A DNA stretch of 64,000 nt from Paracoccus tibetensis (GCF_900102505.1 NZ_FMVT01000008.1:131952-195951); one strand, 5' to 3'; positions 1-8,740 are shown, counted from the stretch's first letter. The notes: generated by a model not told the origin, from the letters alone. Made by a program: numbers and translations.

Positions 1-159
1 GGCGGCCATCAGCTCTTCGGCGATCTCGATGGCCTCTTCGGGGTCGAAATCCATCGGCAGATCGACGGTGTCGCCCTGGATGTAGATGCGGACCATGCCC
101 TGGTCCGTCGGCCCGATCTGCAGGTTCGCGGTGATGTCGCTTTCGCTGTTGATGCCCAT
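1..159 (-). CDS. DUF6324 family protein, N-terminal part (cut by window edge)
   Basis: The first 53 residues are present, reading leftward from an ATG at 157-159 and running off the window start. The N-terminus (MGINSESDI) followed by an acidic stretch (DFDPEEAIEIAEEL) matches the small, conserved Rhodobacterales proteins I know as DUF6324; function is unknown. Upstream (rightward) is a 100-bp gap and then tRNA-His on the opposite strand, so its promoter lies in that gap. The family assignment is from memory of the N-terminal motif, and the C-terminus is not visible. Confidence 0.75.
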   Translation of the reverse strand, partial: MGINSESDITANLQIGPTDQGMVRIYIQGDTVDLPMDFDPEEAIEIAEELMAA

Positions 160-221
160 GGCTTGTCCTTTCGCGGCTGAAACTTTCTCTAGCGCGCGCG
201 CATTTTGCCGGCAAGGAGGGC

Positions 222-250
222 TTGCAACGTCGCCGGCCCGGGTCTAAAGA
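222..250 (+). promoter_or_regulatory. sigma-70-like promoter of tRNA-His
   Basis: A TTGCAA -35 box (222-227) is followed after 17 bp by TAAAGA (245-250), and the mature tRNA begins 11 bp further on. The spacing and distance are typical for a housekeeping promoter driving a tRNA; the -10 box is a weak match. Confidence 0.5.
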
Positions 251-260
251 ACCGCCCTGT

Positions 261-337
261 GCCGCCTTAGCTCAGTTGGTTAGAGCGCTAGATTGTGGAT
301 CTAGAGGTCGCCCGTTCGAGCCGGGCAGGCGGTACCA
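261..337 (+). tRNA. tRNA-His (anticodon GTG)
   Basis: A full cloverleaf of 77 nt can be folded, with the acceptor stem GCCGCCT/AGGCGGT, a D arm containing TTAGCTCAGTTGG, the anticodon GTG in the loop ATTGTGGAT, a T arm with GTTCGAGCC, and an encoded CCA end. The base before position 1 is T, so the extra G(-1) found in most tRNA-His is absent. The first pair is G1-U72 and the discriminator is A73. This is the variant described for a large clade of alphaproteobacteria, whose histidyl-tRNA synthetase recognises other determinants. Confidence 0.97.
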
Positions 338-372
338 CCCATCATCCCGTCATTGCGGCAAGGTCGTCCAGA

Positions 373-2436
373 TCAACGAGACTGCGCGATGTCGTAGGTC
401 ACGCCGCCGAGCGCCCACGCGTGAAGATGGCGAAGTCCCGGCAACTGGCCCGTCACGCGCGGGCTGTAGCGGCGCAGACAGAAGGTCGCACGACCCTTGT
501 GCTCCGCGCCCTGCCAGATCTCGAACAAGGGATGTTCCGGCTTCCTCTGCAGCGCTTGCTGCACGTCAGCGGCACTCAGGCCCGTCTGTGCGGCCAGCCC
601 ATCGACCGTCCGCAGGTCAGGGCCGGGTGCCATCAGCGCAGCAAGCGCCGCTCGGCGCACTTCGGCTTCGGCCCCCGCGCGGCTGCCGCTTTGCGCGGCG
701 CTGGACAGTTCGCGGACCTGGTCACGTGCGATGAGCTCGGAGATAATCGTGCGTTCAAGCCATCGGGTGAACTTCGCACGGCCGACGCCGGTCCAGAATG
801 CTCGGAATACCGACTGCCAGAGCCGACCGCGCCAGACCTCGCGCATCGCGCGAGCCGAGACCTTGGCCACGCGGTGGCGGGTGGCTTCGAGGAGGTCCTG
901 AATCCGCTCGATATTGAGACGAGGCCATTCCGGCTGAGGGATGTCCGCCGCCAGACGGTCTGGCAGGCGCAGGATCGGGCTTTCCATGTCGCCGTTCACC
1001 TCGCGGCCGCCCGGCAGCTTGCCGAAGTCCCGGTGCACTTGGGCAAGGTTGAAGTGCTTCTTCAGGAAGCTCTGGGCGTTGTGCCGACCAAGCGCGAAGT
1101 CGTGCGCGCGCAGGCTTTCGTCGAGGAAGCCGCCAAAGCCGCCCAGAAACCCGCTCGCCAGAGCCTTCGCGCCATGCTTCCCGTCGCGCGAGGGTGAGAT
1201 CAGGAAGCGCGAGCGCCCGGTATCGTCGATCGCGGCCACAAGCTCCTCGGGCTTGAAGCGCGCCTGGTTCAGCAGCGTCGCCTTGAGTGCGGCTAGCACC
1301 CGCACCATCGCGAGGTCCGCGTCCTCGACGGTCTGAGAGATCGCGCCGTCAGGACCTTCGGGAAAGGGGTCGATCATGATGACGGCGCGATCGGCCTTTT
1401 CCGGCTCGCGGGGGTTCTGAAGAAGTTTCCAGGGGTGCTCCGGATCGGAGGCGCGCAGACAGTAGCGGACGATCTCGAACGGCTCATTGTTGCACATCCC
1501 TCCGTCGACGCCCACGAAGCCGAAGCTGGCGCTGCAGGAGTGGCGGAGGGGCAGGGGTCGGGCTTCTGGCGAGATCTCCAGCGGCCAAGCGCCGCCGCAG
1601 GACATGGCACCCGCCGCCGGATCGAGAACTCCAAGATGGCTTCCCGTGGCGCCGACAGGCTTGGCCGCGAGACCGAAGGGAAAGGCGCCGGTCGCGATGC
1701 TCATGCGACGCAGCGAATCCCAACCCGTGCCCTCGCCATGGAAATCGATCCTTGCGGGGGCGTGCGGGGTTGCTGCCTGCGGCAGCTCCAGAGGAACGCC
1801 GGCATCGCGCCAGATGTCCAGCCAGGGCGAGCCAATGTCGGCAGTGCCGAGACCCGTCAGCCTGTAATGTCCGACAAAGGCGTGGTTCGCCATCAGGTGG
1901 CCCACAGCGGGCCGCCGTGAGTCGAACGGGATGCAGTAGGCGACGCCCGAGACATTGGTGCAGGTCACGAACAGGTCGAGGTCACGGGCAAGGAACGGGT
2001 AGGTGCTGCCCGTCCACTCGACACCCGTCAGCACGCGACCCGCGGCCGCCTCGATCGCCTCGCCATTCAGGACCGAGAGGAGGTGCGGGCCGGACAGGTC
2101 GCTGTCGGAGACGAGGCCCGGACGCGCGTCATCACCGAGAAAATCAAGCTCCTCGACCCAGAGACGGTGGAGGATCGGAAGCGACGGCTCGCCGGGATGA
2201 AAGGGGCGGACGCCGTTGATCAGTGCCGGAACGGCGAGCGCGGTGCAGACCCCGCCCGCCGATGTGCCGCTCATCGCCTTCAGCACCACGCGGAGGTCGT
2301 TCTCCTGGGGGTCGCGCTCGTCCTGCGCGGCGAGCGCGGCGAAGAGGAAGTCCAGCACGCCTGCCGTATAGGCGCCCGCCGACACCGCACCCGCCATCGT
2401 CAGACCAATCGTGAAGGTGTTGCCCGCCTGTGGCAT
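373..2436 (-). CDS. patatin-like phospholipase, large (687 aa)
   Basis: This is a predicted lipid acyl hydrolase of the patatin family, which cleaves fatty acids from phospholipids or neutral lipids with a Ser-Asp dyad. The N-terminus has a glycine-rich oxyanion-like segment (MAGAVSAGAY, about residues 14-23), the nucleophile elbow GTSAG (Ser59), and the dyad Asp in DGG (Asp311). The long C-terminal half (about 350 residues) has no motif I recognise; 600-700 aa forms of patatin-related proteins are known, so it is not obviously a fusion. No signal peptide is seen. The start is supported by GAGGAGAC just before the ATG. It follows the heme peroxidase gene on the same strand after 67 bp, which contain a strong hairpin, so the two probably form an operon. 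Confidence 0.85.
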   Translation of the reverse strand: MPQAGNTFTIGLTMAGAVSAGAYTAGVLDFLFAALAAQDERDPQENDLRVVLKAMSGTSAGGVCTALAVPALINGVRPFHPGEPSLPILHRLWVEELDFLGDDARPGLVSDSDLSGPHLLSVLNGEAIEAAAGRVLTGVEWTGSTYPFLARDLDLFVTCTNVSGVAYCIPFDSRRPAVGHLMANHAFVGHYRLTGLGTADIGSPWLDIWRDAGVPLELPQAATPHAPARIDFHGEGTGWDSLRRMSIATGAFPFGLAAKPVGATGSHLGVLDPAAGAMSCGGAWPLEISPEARPLPLRHSCSASFGFVGVDGGMCNNEPFEIVRYCLRASDPEHPWKLLQNPREPEKADRAVIMIDPFPEGPDGAISQTVEDADLAMVRVLAALKATLLNQARFKPEELVAAIDDTGRSRFLISPSRDGKHGAKALASGFLGGFGGFLDESLRAHDFALGRHNAQSFLKKHFNLAQVHRDFGKLPGGREVNGDMESPILRLPDRLAADIPQPEWPRLNIERIQDLLEATRHRVAKVSARAMREVWRGRLWQSVFRAFWTGVGRAKFTRWLERTIISELIARDQVRELSSAAQSGSRAGAEAEVRRAALAALMAPGPDLRTVDGLAAQTGLSAADVQQALQRKPEHPLFEIWQGAEHKGRATFCLRRYSPRVTGQLPGLRHLHAWALGGVTYDIAQSR

Positions 2437-2462
2437 GTCTCCTCAATCCGGCTTTCACGACA

Positions 2463-2492
2463 GGAACGCGTGGCTGTCCAGCCACGCGTTCC
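2463..2492 (-). other. 13-bp perfect hairpin between peroxidase and patatin genes
   Basis: GGAACGCGTGGCT (2463-2475) and its exact reverse complement (2480-2492) flank a 4-nt loop. There is no T-run on either side, so it is not a standard intrinsic terminator. In the mRNA of the leftward operon it would lie between the two cistrons and could protect the upstream message or lower patatin expression. Confidence 0.6.
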
Positions 2493-2503
2493 GTGTGGCC
2501 GTG

Positions 2504-3988
2504 CTACTCCGCGGCCACGTCGACCGGAGCACCGTTGATGGGCAGGGTGGAGAGATCTTCTTGCCCAAGCTCCTTGTCCGAAGTCTTGCCCAAAGTGTAG
2601 TTGACGAGGTCGGACATCGTGAAGCGCCCTTCCTCCTTGCCGAGATGCGGCACCCAGGAAGGGTCCTGCACGAGGTAGGACGCCTTGTCGGCCATCATGA
2701 TGGCGGCGAAGACGCGAGAGACGATCGCCGCGCCGACCCCTGCAAGCATCCGGCCCTGCGTGAGCATCTCGGCTTCGCAGAGGATGTAGTACCATAGCGG
2801 CGCACGGCCCTTGCCGCCATCGACGCCCGCCCAGAGCTGCGCCTCGGTCAGCTGCGGAATACCAAGATGCGCCGCCACGGTCTGGCCCGAGGGCAGCCGC
2901 GCATCCAGACCGCGCTGCAGGTTGCGGGAGGCCAGCGAGCGAACCTTCGTCACTGCGGCAACGCCTGCCGGGTCTTCTCCTTCTTCTGGCGACACCACGC
3001 TGAAGGGCAGCATCAGCAACCGGGAGGAGATGCGGCGGTCGATCTGCTTGCTCGCCAGCGCGTCCGGTCCGAAGAACGCGGCCCACTCCACCCGCAGGTT
3101 CGCGGCCACTGGCTTGCCGCCGCGCAGGTCGCCCACGAAAGGCACGGCCAGGTCGTCGTCGAGACCCGGGCGAAGCGGGAAGATTGATGCGACGCGGGGC
3201 GGCTGTTCGCCCGAGGCGCTCAACACATAGGCCGGGCGCACCTGGCTGTGACCGAACCGGTAGGCGGCGACGCTGAACTCGACCGGCATGAAGGGCTCGC
3301 CCGGGAAGCGGAACGGCATGTCGGTCAGGGTCTTGCCCATCGTCTCGGCGCCCACCGTGCGGGCGAGGAACTCGTTCAGCACGATCCACTGATAGTGCCA
3401 CCGCACGATCCGCTGCGCCTCTTCGAAGCGCGCGATGCTGTCCGGGCCGTCTCCTGTCTCCGTCGCGTAGACCTTGTTGTGGAACTTCAGCATCAGCAGG
3501 TGAAGCTGCGAGATGATGACGTTCTCGTCGTTGCGCGGATCGCCGATCAGCGCGCGCCCTTGTGCGTTCCGGGGAAGATCCTCGTCGTCCGTCCCGAGCA
3601 GGAACTGGAAGGGCTTGTCGCGGTCATAGAGATAGGGCTGCTGCGCCGGTCCGAGGCCGTAGAGGCTGTCCAGTTCCAAGACAGGCGTGCGAAAGTTGCG
3701 TGTCGCGCCCGGGTCGATCTGCTGTTCCAAGAGGGACGTCGGATCGAAGGTCAGGTCATGATCGATGAACTGGCCGAGGAAGGTGTAGCCCGCCCGGATG
3801 CGGTCGTTGTCCTGGCTGGGGTCAAAGACGTCCCCACCATCCATCGCCCCGCCCGGCTTGCCAAGCTCGAGCGGACCGGGATCGAACTCGCGCAGCGAAC
3901 GAAGATAGGGCAGCATTCGTCCGAAGCGCCCGGTTTCGCTGAAACGTCCCCGTGGGACAAAAGCACCACGATCAAGGAATCCGTGCAT
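2504..3988 (-). CDS. animal-type heme peroxidase family protein
   Basis: This 494-aa protein belongs to the peroxidase-cyclooxygenase (animal heme peroxidase) superfamily. Visible motifs in order are QFIDHD (73-78, candidate distal His77), the family block GDPRNDEN (149-156) followed by HLLMLKFHN (163-171), and YRFGHS (243-248, candidate proximal heme ligand His247). No signal peptide is evident, so it may be cytoplasmic or exported by another route. The start is well supported by AAGGAGTG upstream of the ATG. The family includes peroxidases, fatty-acid dioxygenases and cyclooxygenases; the sequence alone does not say which reaction this one performs. It is the first gene of a pair with the downstream patatin-like lipase. 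Confidence 0.87.
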   Translation of the reverse strand: MHGFLDRGAFVPRGRFSETGRFGRMLPYLRSLREFDPGPLELGKPGGAMDGGDVFDPSQDNDRIRAGYTFLGQFIDHDLTFDPTSLLEQQIDPGATRNFRTPVLELDSLYGLGPAQQPYLYDRDKPFQFLLGTDDEDLPRNAQGRALIGDPRNDENVIISQLHLLMLKFHNKVYATETGDGPDSIARFEEAQRIVRWHYQWIVLNEFLARTVGAETMGKTLTDMPFRFPGEPFMPVEFSVAAYRFGHSQVRPAYVLSASGEQPPRVASIFPLRPGLDDDLAVPFVGDLRGGKPVAANLRVEWAAFFGPDALASKQIDRRISSRLLMLPFSVVSPEEGEDPAGVAAVTKVRSLASRNLQRGLDARLPSGQTVAAHLGIPQLTEAQLWAGVDGGKGRAPLWYYILCEAEMLTQGRMLAGVGAAIVSRVFAAIMMADKASYLVQDPSWVPHLGKEEGRFTMSDLVNYTLGKTSDKELGQEDLSTLPINGAPVDVAAE

Positions 3989-4483
3989 CGTTACACTCCT
4001 TCACAGATGGTTACAAAATACGGCACGTGCCTCAGGGCCACGTGCGACCACGCCAAACAGATGCTGATCGTCAGGTCCGACCTGCCTCGAAGTCAGGGTC
4101 GAGCTTTCCCCTTGGTCGCTTGACGCGACACTGAAGCTGGATCAACGCGCAGTGCTTGCCGTCGACTCAGGTCCTTGGTGCTGCACGGCAACATAGTTAA
4201 CACACCAGCCGACACATCCTCAGAGGAGAGTTGCCTCTACGCCATGAGGCGAAGACTAGACCTATGGCTGTAGCCGAAGGTGGAATGCATCCGAGCATTG
4301 AGCCCGCGCTGCTGTAACTTCCCGCGCGGAACCACGTCGAGCGCCGCCTCAGCGCGTGCGGCGCGGGTGCTGCTGCCGGCTGCGGATGTCGCAAACGACC
4401 CCTGCCCAAGATTCTGCGCCGCAGCATCTTGAACCCGTCCGTGCCGCCTGACAGGCTGCTCTTGCCGAACGCGGGAGGTTTTC
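3989..4483. other. 495-bp intergenic region without a convincing gene
   Basis: The region lies between the divergent peroxidase and GntP-permease genes and must hold both promoters, though no clear -35/-10 pair stands out. It is visibly less GC-rich than its surroundings. Two CACGTG hexamers (4024-4029 and 4039-4044), 15 bp apart from start to start, lie shortly upstream of the peroxidase start. On the minus strand around 4240-4330 a short reading frame contains RMHSTFGY, which resembles the HSxLGY motif near the C-terminus of IS3-family transposases, but nothing else of such a gene is present. Confidence 0.5.
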
Positions 4484-5866
4484 ATGGGTCCGATCGGTAT
4501 CTTCCTGTCGCTGATCCTGCTGATGTACCTGGCCTATCGGGGCATCACGGTGCTGATCCTCGCGCCGCTCCTGTCGCTGATGGCGGTGGCGCTGTCGGGC
4601 GGGCTGCCGATCCTGGCGACCTACACGCAGGTCTTCATGGCCTCGCTCGGCGGCTACGTCATCACCTACTTCCCGCTGTTCCTGCTAGGCGCGATCTTCG
4701 GCAAGATCATGGCCGACAGCGGCGCGGCGCGGTCCATCGCCGAATGGATCGTGGACAGGCTCGGCACGGGCCGCGCGATCCTGGCGGTGGTGCTGTCCTG
4801 CGGCGTGCTGACCTATGGGGGCGTGTCGCTGTTCGTGGTGGCCTTCGCAGTCTATCCGATCGGCAACGCCCTCTTCCGCCGGGCGGACATTCCCAAGCGC
4901 CTTCTGCCGGCGGCCATCGCGCTCGGCTCGTTCACCTTCACGATGACCGCCTTTCCCGGCACGCCCGCGATCCAGAACGCGATCCCGATGCCCTTCTTCG
5001 GCACCAACGTCTTCGCGGCGCCGTTCTTCGGGCTGCTGGCGGGGGTGATGATGCTGGCCGGCGGCACGGTCTGGCTGCAGCGCCGGGCGGGCATCGCCGC
5101 CGCGCGGTCCGAGGGCTACGGCGATCATCCCGCCACCTCGGCCGATGCCAGCCTGCCCGAGGACACGGACCTGCCGCCCTTCGCGCTGGCGATCCTGCCC
5201 GTGGTCAGCGTCATCGTCATCAACGCCGCGCTGACCTGGCTGGTCTTTCCGAACATGAGCGCGGCCTATCTCGCCGCCCCGGAATATGGAGAGACGGACC
5301 TAGCCGCCGTCGCGGGGATCTGGGCGATCATCGTCTCGCTGGTGGTGGCGATCTGCCTTGCCATCGCCTTGAACCTGCGCCGCTTCGGGAACCTGCGCGA
5401 AAGCGTCAACGCCGGCACGATGGGCTCGCTGCTGCCGATCTTCAACACGGCCTCCGAAGTGGGGTACGGCGCGGTCATCGCCTCGCTGCCTGCCTTCTCG
5501 GTGATCCGCGACGCGGTGCTGGGCCTCTTTCCGGACAATCCGGTCGCCTCGCTGGCGGTGGCGGTGAACGTGCTGGCGGGGATCACCGGCAGCGCCTCGG
5601 GGGGCATGTCCATCGCGCTGGAGACGCTTGGCGCGCAGTTCGCGCAGATGGGGCAGGCGCAGGGGATCAGCATGGAGCTGATGCACCGGGTGACAGCCCT
5701 CGCCTCGGGGGGGTTCGACGCGCTGCCGCATAACGGGGCGGTCATCACGCTGCTGGCGATCACGGGGCTGACCCACAAGAAGAGCTATGCCGACATCTTC
5801 GTCGTTGCGGTGGCGATCCCGGTCGTCGCGCTGGTCACGGTGATCGTGCTGGGCAGCGTGTTCTAG
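4484..5866 (+). CDS. GntP-type (gluconate:H+ symporter-like) permease
   Basis: This 460-aa protein is almost entirely hydrophobic, with about 12 predicted membrane segments. The N-terminal pattern (MGPIGIFLSLILLMYLAYRG), the conserved ITYFPLFLLGAIFGK segment and the FPGTPAIQN motif suggest the GntP/ion-transporter superfamily, which imports gluconate-like hydroxy acids or short-chain acids with protons. The substrate cannot be told. GGAGG lies 7 nt before the ATG. The gene stands alone on its strand, and its stop overlaps by 4 bp the stop of the convergent ABC exporter gene. Confidence 0.8.
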   Translation: MGPIGIFLSLILLMYLAYRGITVLILAPLLSLMAVALSGGLPILATYTQVFMASLGGYVITYFPLFLLGAIFGKIMADSGAARSIAEWIVDRLGTGRAILAVVLSCGVLTYGGVSLFVVAFAVYPIGNALFRRADIPKRLLPAAIALGSFTFTMTAFPGTPAIQNAIPMPFFGTNVFAAPFFGLLAGVMMLAGGTVWLQRRAGIAAARSEGYGDHPATSADASLPEDTDLPPFALAILPVVSVIVINAALTWLVFPNMSAAYLAAPEYGETDLAAVAGIWAIIVSLVVAICLAIALNLRRFGNLRESVNAGTMGSLLPIFNTASEVGYGAVIASLPAFSVIRDAVLGLFPDNPVASLAVAVNVLAGITGSASGGMSIALETLGAQFAQMGQAQGISMELMHRVTALASGGFDALPHNGAVITLLAITGLTHKKSYADIFVVAVAIPVVALVTVIVLGSVF

Positions 5867-7716
5867 CGGTAGCCCTGCGCCTGCAGCTCGAACAGCTCGC
5901 GGTAGCGGCCGGGGCGGGCGATCAGATCGGCGTGGCTGCCTTGGTCCTGCACGCGCCCGCCCTCCAGCACGATGATCCGGTCGGCCATCCGCACCGAGGA
6001 GAAACGGTGCGAGATCAGCAGCGCGATGCGGCCCGCCGTCAGGTCGCGGAAGCGCTGGAAGACCTCGTATTCGGCGCGGGCGTCGAGGGCTGCCGTCGGC
6101 TCGTCCAGCACCAGAAGCTGGGCGTCGCGCATATAGGCGCGGGCGATGGCCAGCTTCTGCCACTCGCCGCCCGACAGATCGAGGCCGCGGGCAAATCGCT
6201 TGCCGACCATCTGGTCGTAACCCTGCGGCAGCTTGGCTATCACCTCGTCGGCCAGCGCCCGCTCGGCGGATGAGACGATGCGGGGGCGGTCGTCCCGCGC
6301 CTCGATCCGGCCGATGGCGATGTTCTCGGCGGCGGTGACGGCGTAGCGCACGAAGTCCTGGAAGATCACCCCAACCGTGGCGCGCAGCTGGTCGAGGTCA
6401 TACTCGCGCAGGTCGCGGCCATCCAGCGTGATCCGCCCCTCGTCGGGATCATAGAGCCGGGCCAGCAGCTTGACGATGGTGGTCTTGCCCGCGCCGTTCT
6501 CGCCCACCAGCGCGACCGTCTCGCCGGCGGCGAGTTCCAGCGTCATGCGGCGCACGGCCCAAGCCTCACGGCCGGGATAGCGGAAGCCCACATCATCGAA
6601 GCGGAAGCCGTGCCGGATGGGCTGCGGGATCGGCAGCGGGTTCGGCGGCGAGGCGATGGCGGGGATCGCGGTGAAGAACTCGAAGAGATCGTCGAGATAC
6701 ATAGCCTCGCCCGCCATCGACGAGAAGCTCGACAGCAGCCCCTCCAGAAGCCCCCTCAGCCGCAGGAAGCTGCCCGACAGGAAGGTGAGGTCGCCGATGC
6801 TGAGGGTGCCCGTCAGCGTGCGCGCGATGATCCACAGGAAGGCGCCGTAATAGGCCAGCGTGCCAAGCGCAGTCAGCACCGCCATGACCGAGAGCTGCCG
6901 GCGCTGGATCGCGCGATTCTCAACGTAGAAGCGCCGCGCCAGCGTCAGGTAGCGGTCGCGCAGCCACGGGCTGAGGCCGAAGATCTTGACCTCCTTCGCC
7001 GTTTCCGAGGTTGCAGCGATCATCCGCAGGTAGTCGCGTTCCCGACGGTCAGGCGCGCGGCGGTGGTTCAGGGCATAGGTCTGCGCGTTGAAATGCATCT
7101 CGCCGAAAAGCGAGGGGATCAGCGCCAGCGCCAGCAGCACCACCAGCCACGGGTTGTAGAGCGTCAGCCCAACCGCGAAGCTGGCGACGGTCACCACGTC
7201 CTGCACCTGCTGCATGATCTGGCCCAGCAGCGGGATGCGCCCCATCGTGTTGCGCCGCGCGCGGTCCAGCCGGTCCTGGAAGCTGGCATCCTCGAAGCTG
7301 GCGAGGTCGAGGCCCGCCGCGTGGTCCATCAGCCGGATCGAGATGTCGATGACCAGCTTTTCCTGCAGCATCGCATCGACATAGCTGACCAGCCGCCCGG
7401 TCAGGTCCTGCGCGACGGCAAGCCCCAGCTCCAGCGCGACCAGCAGCACAAGCGTCTCGGCGAGCCCGCTGTTCCACCAGCCCTCCAGCGTCTGCGGCGC
7501 GTCCGGCAGCGCGGACAGCGCCACGACTTGGTCGATGATCAGCTTGCCGACCCACAGCATCGCGACCGGCATCAGCGCCCGGATCAGGCGCAGGACCAGC
7601 ATCGCCAGCGTCAGGCCGGGGCTGGCCCGCCAGACCATCCTGAGGAACGGCGGGATGTTCTTCAGCGCCGCCCACCGGGCCGAGAAGTCGGGGGTGGGCG
7701 GCGCGCCGGGGGCCAT
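5863..7716 (-). CDS. ABC exporter, fused membrane and ATPase domains
   Basis: This 617-aa half-transporter has an N-terminal six-helix ABC membrane domain (about residues 1-340) and a C-terminal nucleotide-binding domain. The latter has Walker A GENGAGKTT, the signature LSGGEWQ (a Glu-Trp variant of LSGGQ) and Walker B LLVLDEPTAALD. It probably works as a dimer exporting lipids, peptides or drugs; the substrate is unknown. Its start is 1 bp after the oppF stop, so it is the last gene of the opp operon, an unusual position for an exporter. Regulation is presumably shared with opp. Confidence 0.88.
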   Translation of the reverse strand: MAPGAPPTPDFSARWAALKNIPPFLRMVWRASPGLTLAMLVLRLIRALMPVAMLWVGKLIIDQVVALSALPDAPQTLEGWWNSGLAETLVLLVALELGLAVAQDLTGRLVSYVDAMLQEKLVIDISIRLMDHAAGLDLASFEDASFQDRLDRARRNTMGRIPLLGQIMQQVQDVVTVASFAVGLTLYNPWLVVLLALALIPSLFGEMHFNAQTYALNHRRAPDRRERDYLRMIAATSETAKEVKIFGLSPWLRDRYLTLARRFYVENRAIQRRQLSVMAVLTALGTLAYYGAFLWIIARTLTGTLSIGDLTFLSGSFLRLRGLLEGLLSSFSSMAGEAMYLDDLFEFFTAIPAIASPPNPLPIPQPIRHGFRFDDVGFRYPGREAWAVRRMTLELAAGETVALVGENGAGKTTIVKLLARLYDPDEGRITLDGRDLREYDLDQLRATVGVIFQDFVRYAVTAAENIAIGRIEARDDRPRIVSSAERALADEVIAKLPQGYDQMVGKRFARGLDLSGGEWQKLAIARAYMRDAQLLVLDEPTAALDARAEYEVFQRFRDLTAGRIALLISHRFSSVRMADRIIVLEGGRVQDQGSHADLIARPGRYRELFELQAQGYR

Positions 7717-7717
7717 G

Positions 7718-8740
7718 TCAGGCGGCTTCGGTCCGGCGGGCGCGGGCGATCTCGGCCTCGGTCAGGGGGCCGGGGAAGTGGCAGGCGACCCCGTGATCCC
7801 CGCCCAGCAGCGCGGGCACCTCGGCGGCGCAGCGTGCCTCGGCCCGCGGGCAACGGGTGCGGAAGACGCAGCCCGAGGGCGGGTTCATCGGCGAGGGCAG
7901 GTCGCCCTTCAGCGGCACGATGGTCTTGCCGGCCTCGATCGTCGGGTCCGGCACCGGCACCGCCGACAGCAGCGCCTGCGTGTAGGGGTGCTGCGGGTTG
8001 CCGTAGAGGTCCGAGGAGGACGCGATCTCCATCACCTTGCCCAGATACAGGACCATGACGCGGTCGCTGATATGTTTCACCACCGACAGGTCATGCGCAA
8101 TGAAGATCAGCGACAGGCCGAGGTCCTTCTGCAACCGGATCAGCAGGTTGATGACCTGCGCCTGGATCGAGACATCGAGGGCCGAGACCGGCTCGTCGCA
8201 GATGATCAGCCGCGGCTCGACGATCAGCGCGCGGGCGATTCCGATGCGCTGGCACTGCCCGCCCGAGAATTCGTGCGGATAGCGGTTGATCTGGTTAGGC
8301 AGCAGGCCGACCTTCTCCATCATCGCCTTGACGCGATCCTTGACCTCGGCGCGGGATAGGTTCGGGCGGTGCGTGGTCAGCGGCTCGGCGATGATCTGGC
8401 CGACGGTCATGCGCGGATTGAGGCTGGCCAGCGGGTCCTGGAAGACCATCTGGATGTCGCTGCGATAGGCCATCATCTTGGCGGGGCTGAGGGCCAGCAG
8501 GTCCTTGCCGTCGATCCATTCGGCCTTTCCCGTCGCCGGGACGAGGCCGATCAGGGCGCGGGCCAGAGTGGACTTGCCGCAGCCGGATTCGCCCACGACG
8601 CCGAGCGTCTCGCCCGGCCGCAGCGTGAAATCGACGCCGTTCACCGCGCGCAGCTGGTCGGGCTTGGCCCAAGGCATGGCGCCGGGGCGGCGAATGGGGA
8701 AGCTGACGCGGAGGTCGGTGACGTTCAGAAGCGTGCTCAT
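7718..8740 (-). CDS. oppF: oligopeptide ABC transporter ATP-binding protein OppF
   Basis: This cytoplasmic ATPase energises peptide import together with OppD. The 340-aa protein has Walker A GESGCGKST, the signature FSGGQCQRIGIARAL, Walker B LIICDEPVSALD, and the C-terminal cysteine-containing oligopeptide-transporter tail (SGCVFRTRCPRAEARC) typical of OppD/OppF and DppD/DppF. Its ATG overlaps the oppD stop (ATGA). The call as Opp rather than Dpp rests on the OppA-like binding protein of the operon. Confidence 0.92.
   Translation of the reverse strand: MSTLLNVTDLRVSFPIRRPGAMPWAKPDQLRAVNGVDFTLRPGETLGVVGESGCGKSTLARALIGLVPATGKAEWIDGKDLLALSPAKMMAYRSDIQMVFQDPLASLNPRMTVGQIIAEPLTTHRPNLSRAEVKDRVKAMMEKVGLLPNQINRYPHEFSGGQCQRIGIARALIVEPRLIICDEPVSALDVSIQAQVINLLIRLQKDLGLSLIFIAHDLSVVKHISDRVMVLYLGKVMEIASSSDLYGNPQHPYTQALLSAVPVPDPTIEAGKTIVPLKGDLPSPMNPPSGCVFRTRCPRAEARCAAEVPALLGGDHGVACHFPGPLTEAEIARARRTEAA

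Noticed and set aside
295-1197. A 300-codon plus-strand frame starting inside tRNA-His
   Set aside because: It begins within the tRNA and is antisense to the patatin gene; composition is that of a shadow frame.
373-2436. Patatin-like effector of a CBASS-type defence system (CapV-like)
   Set aside because: No cGAS/DncV-like nucleotidyltransferase or other defence gene is adjacent; the neighbour is a heme peroxidase.
261-4483. Integrated island using the tRNA-His 3' end as attachment site
   Set aside because: No integrase gene and no second copy of the tRNA 3' end was found between 338 and 4483.
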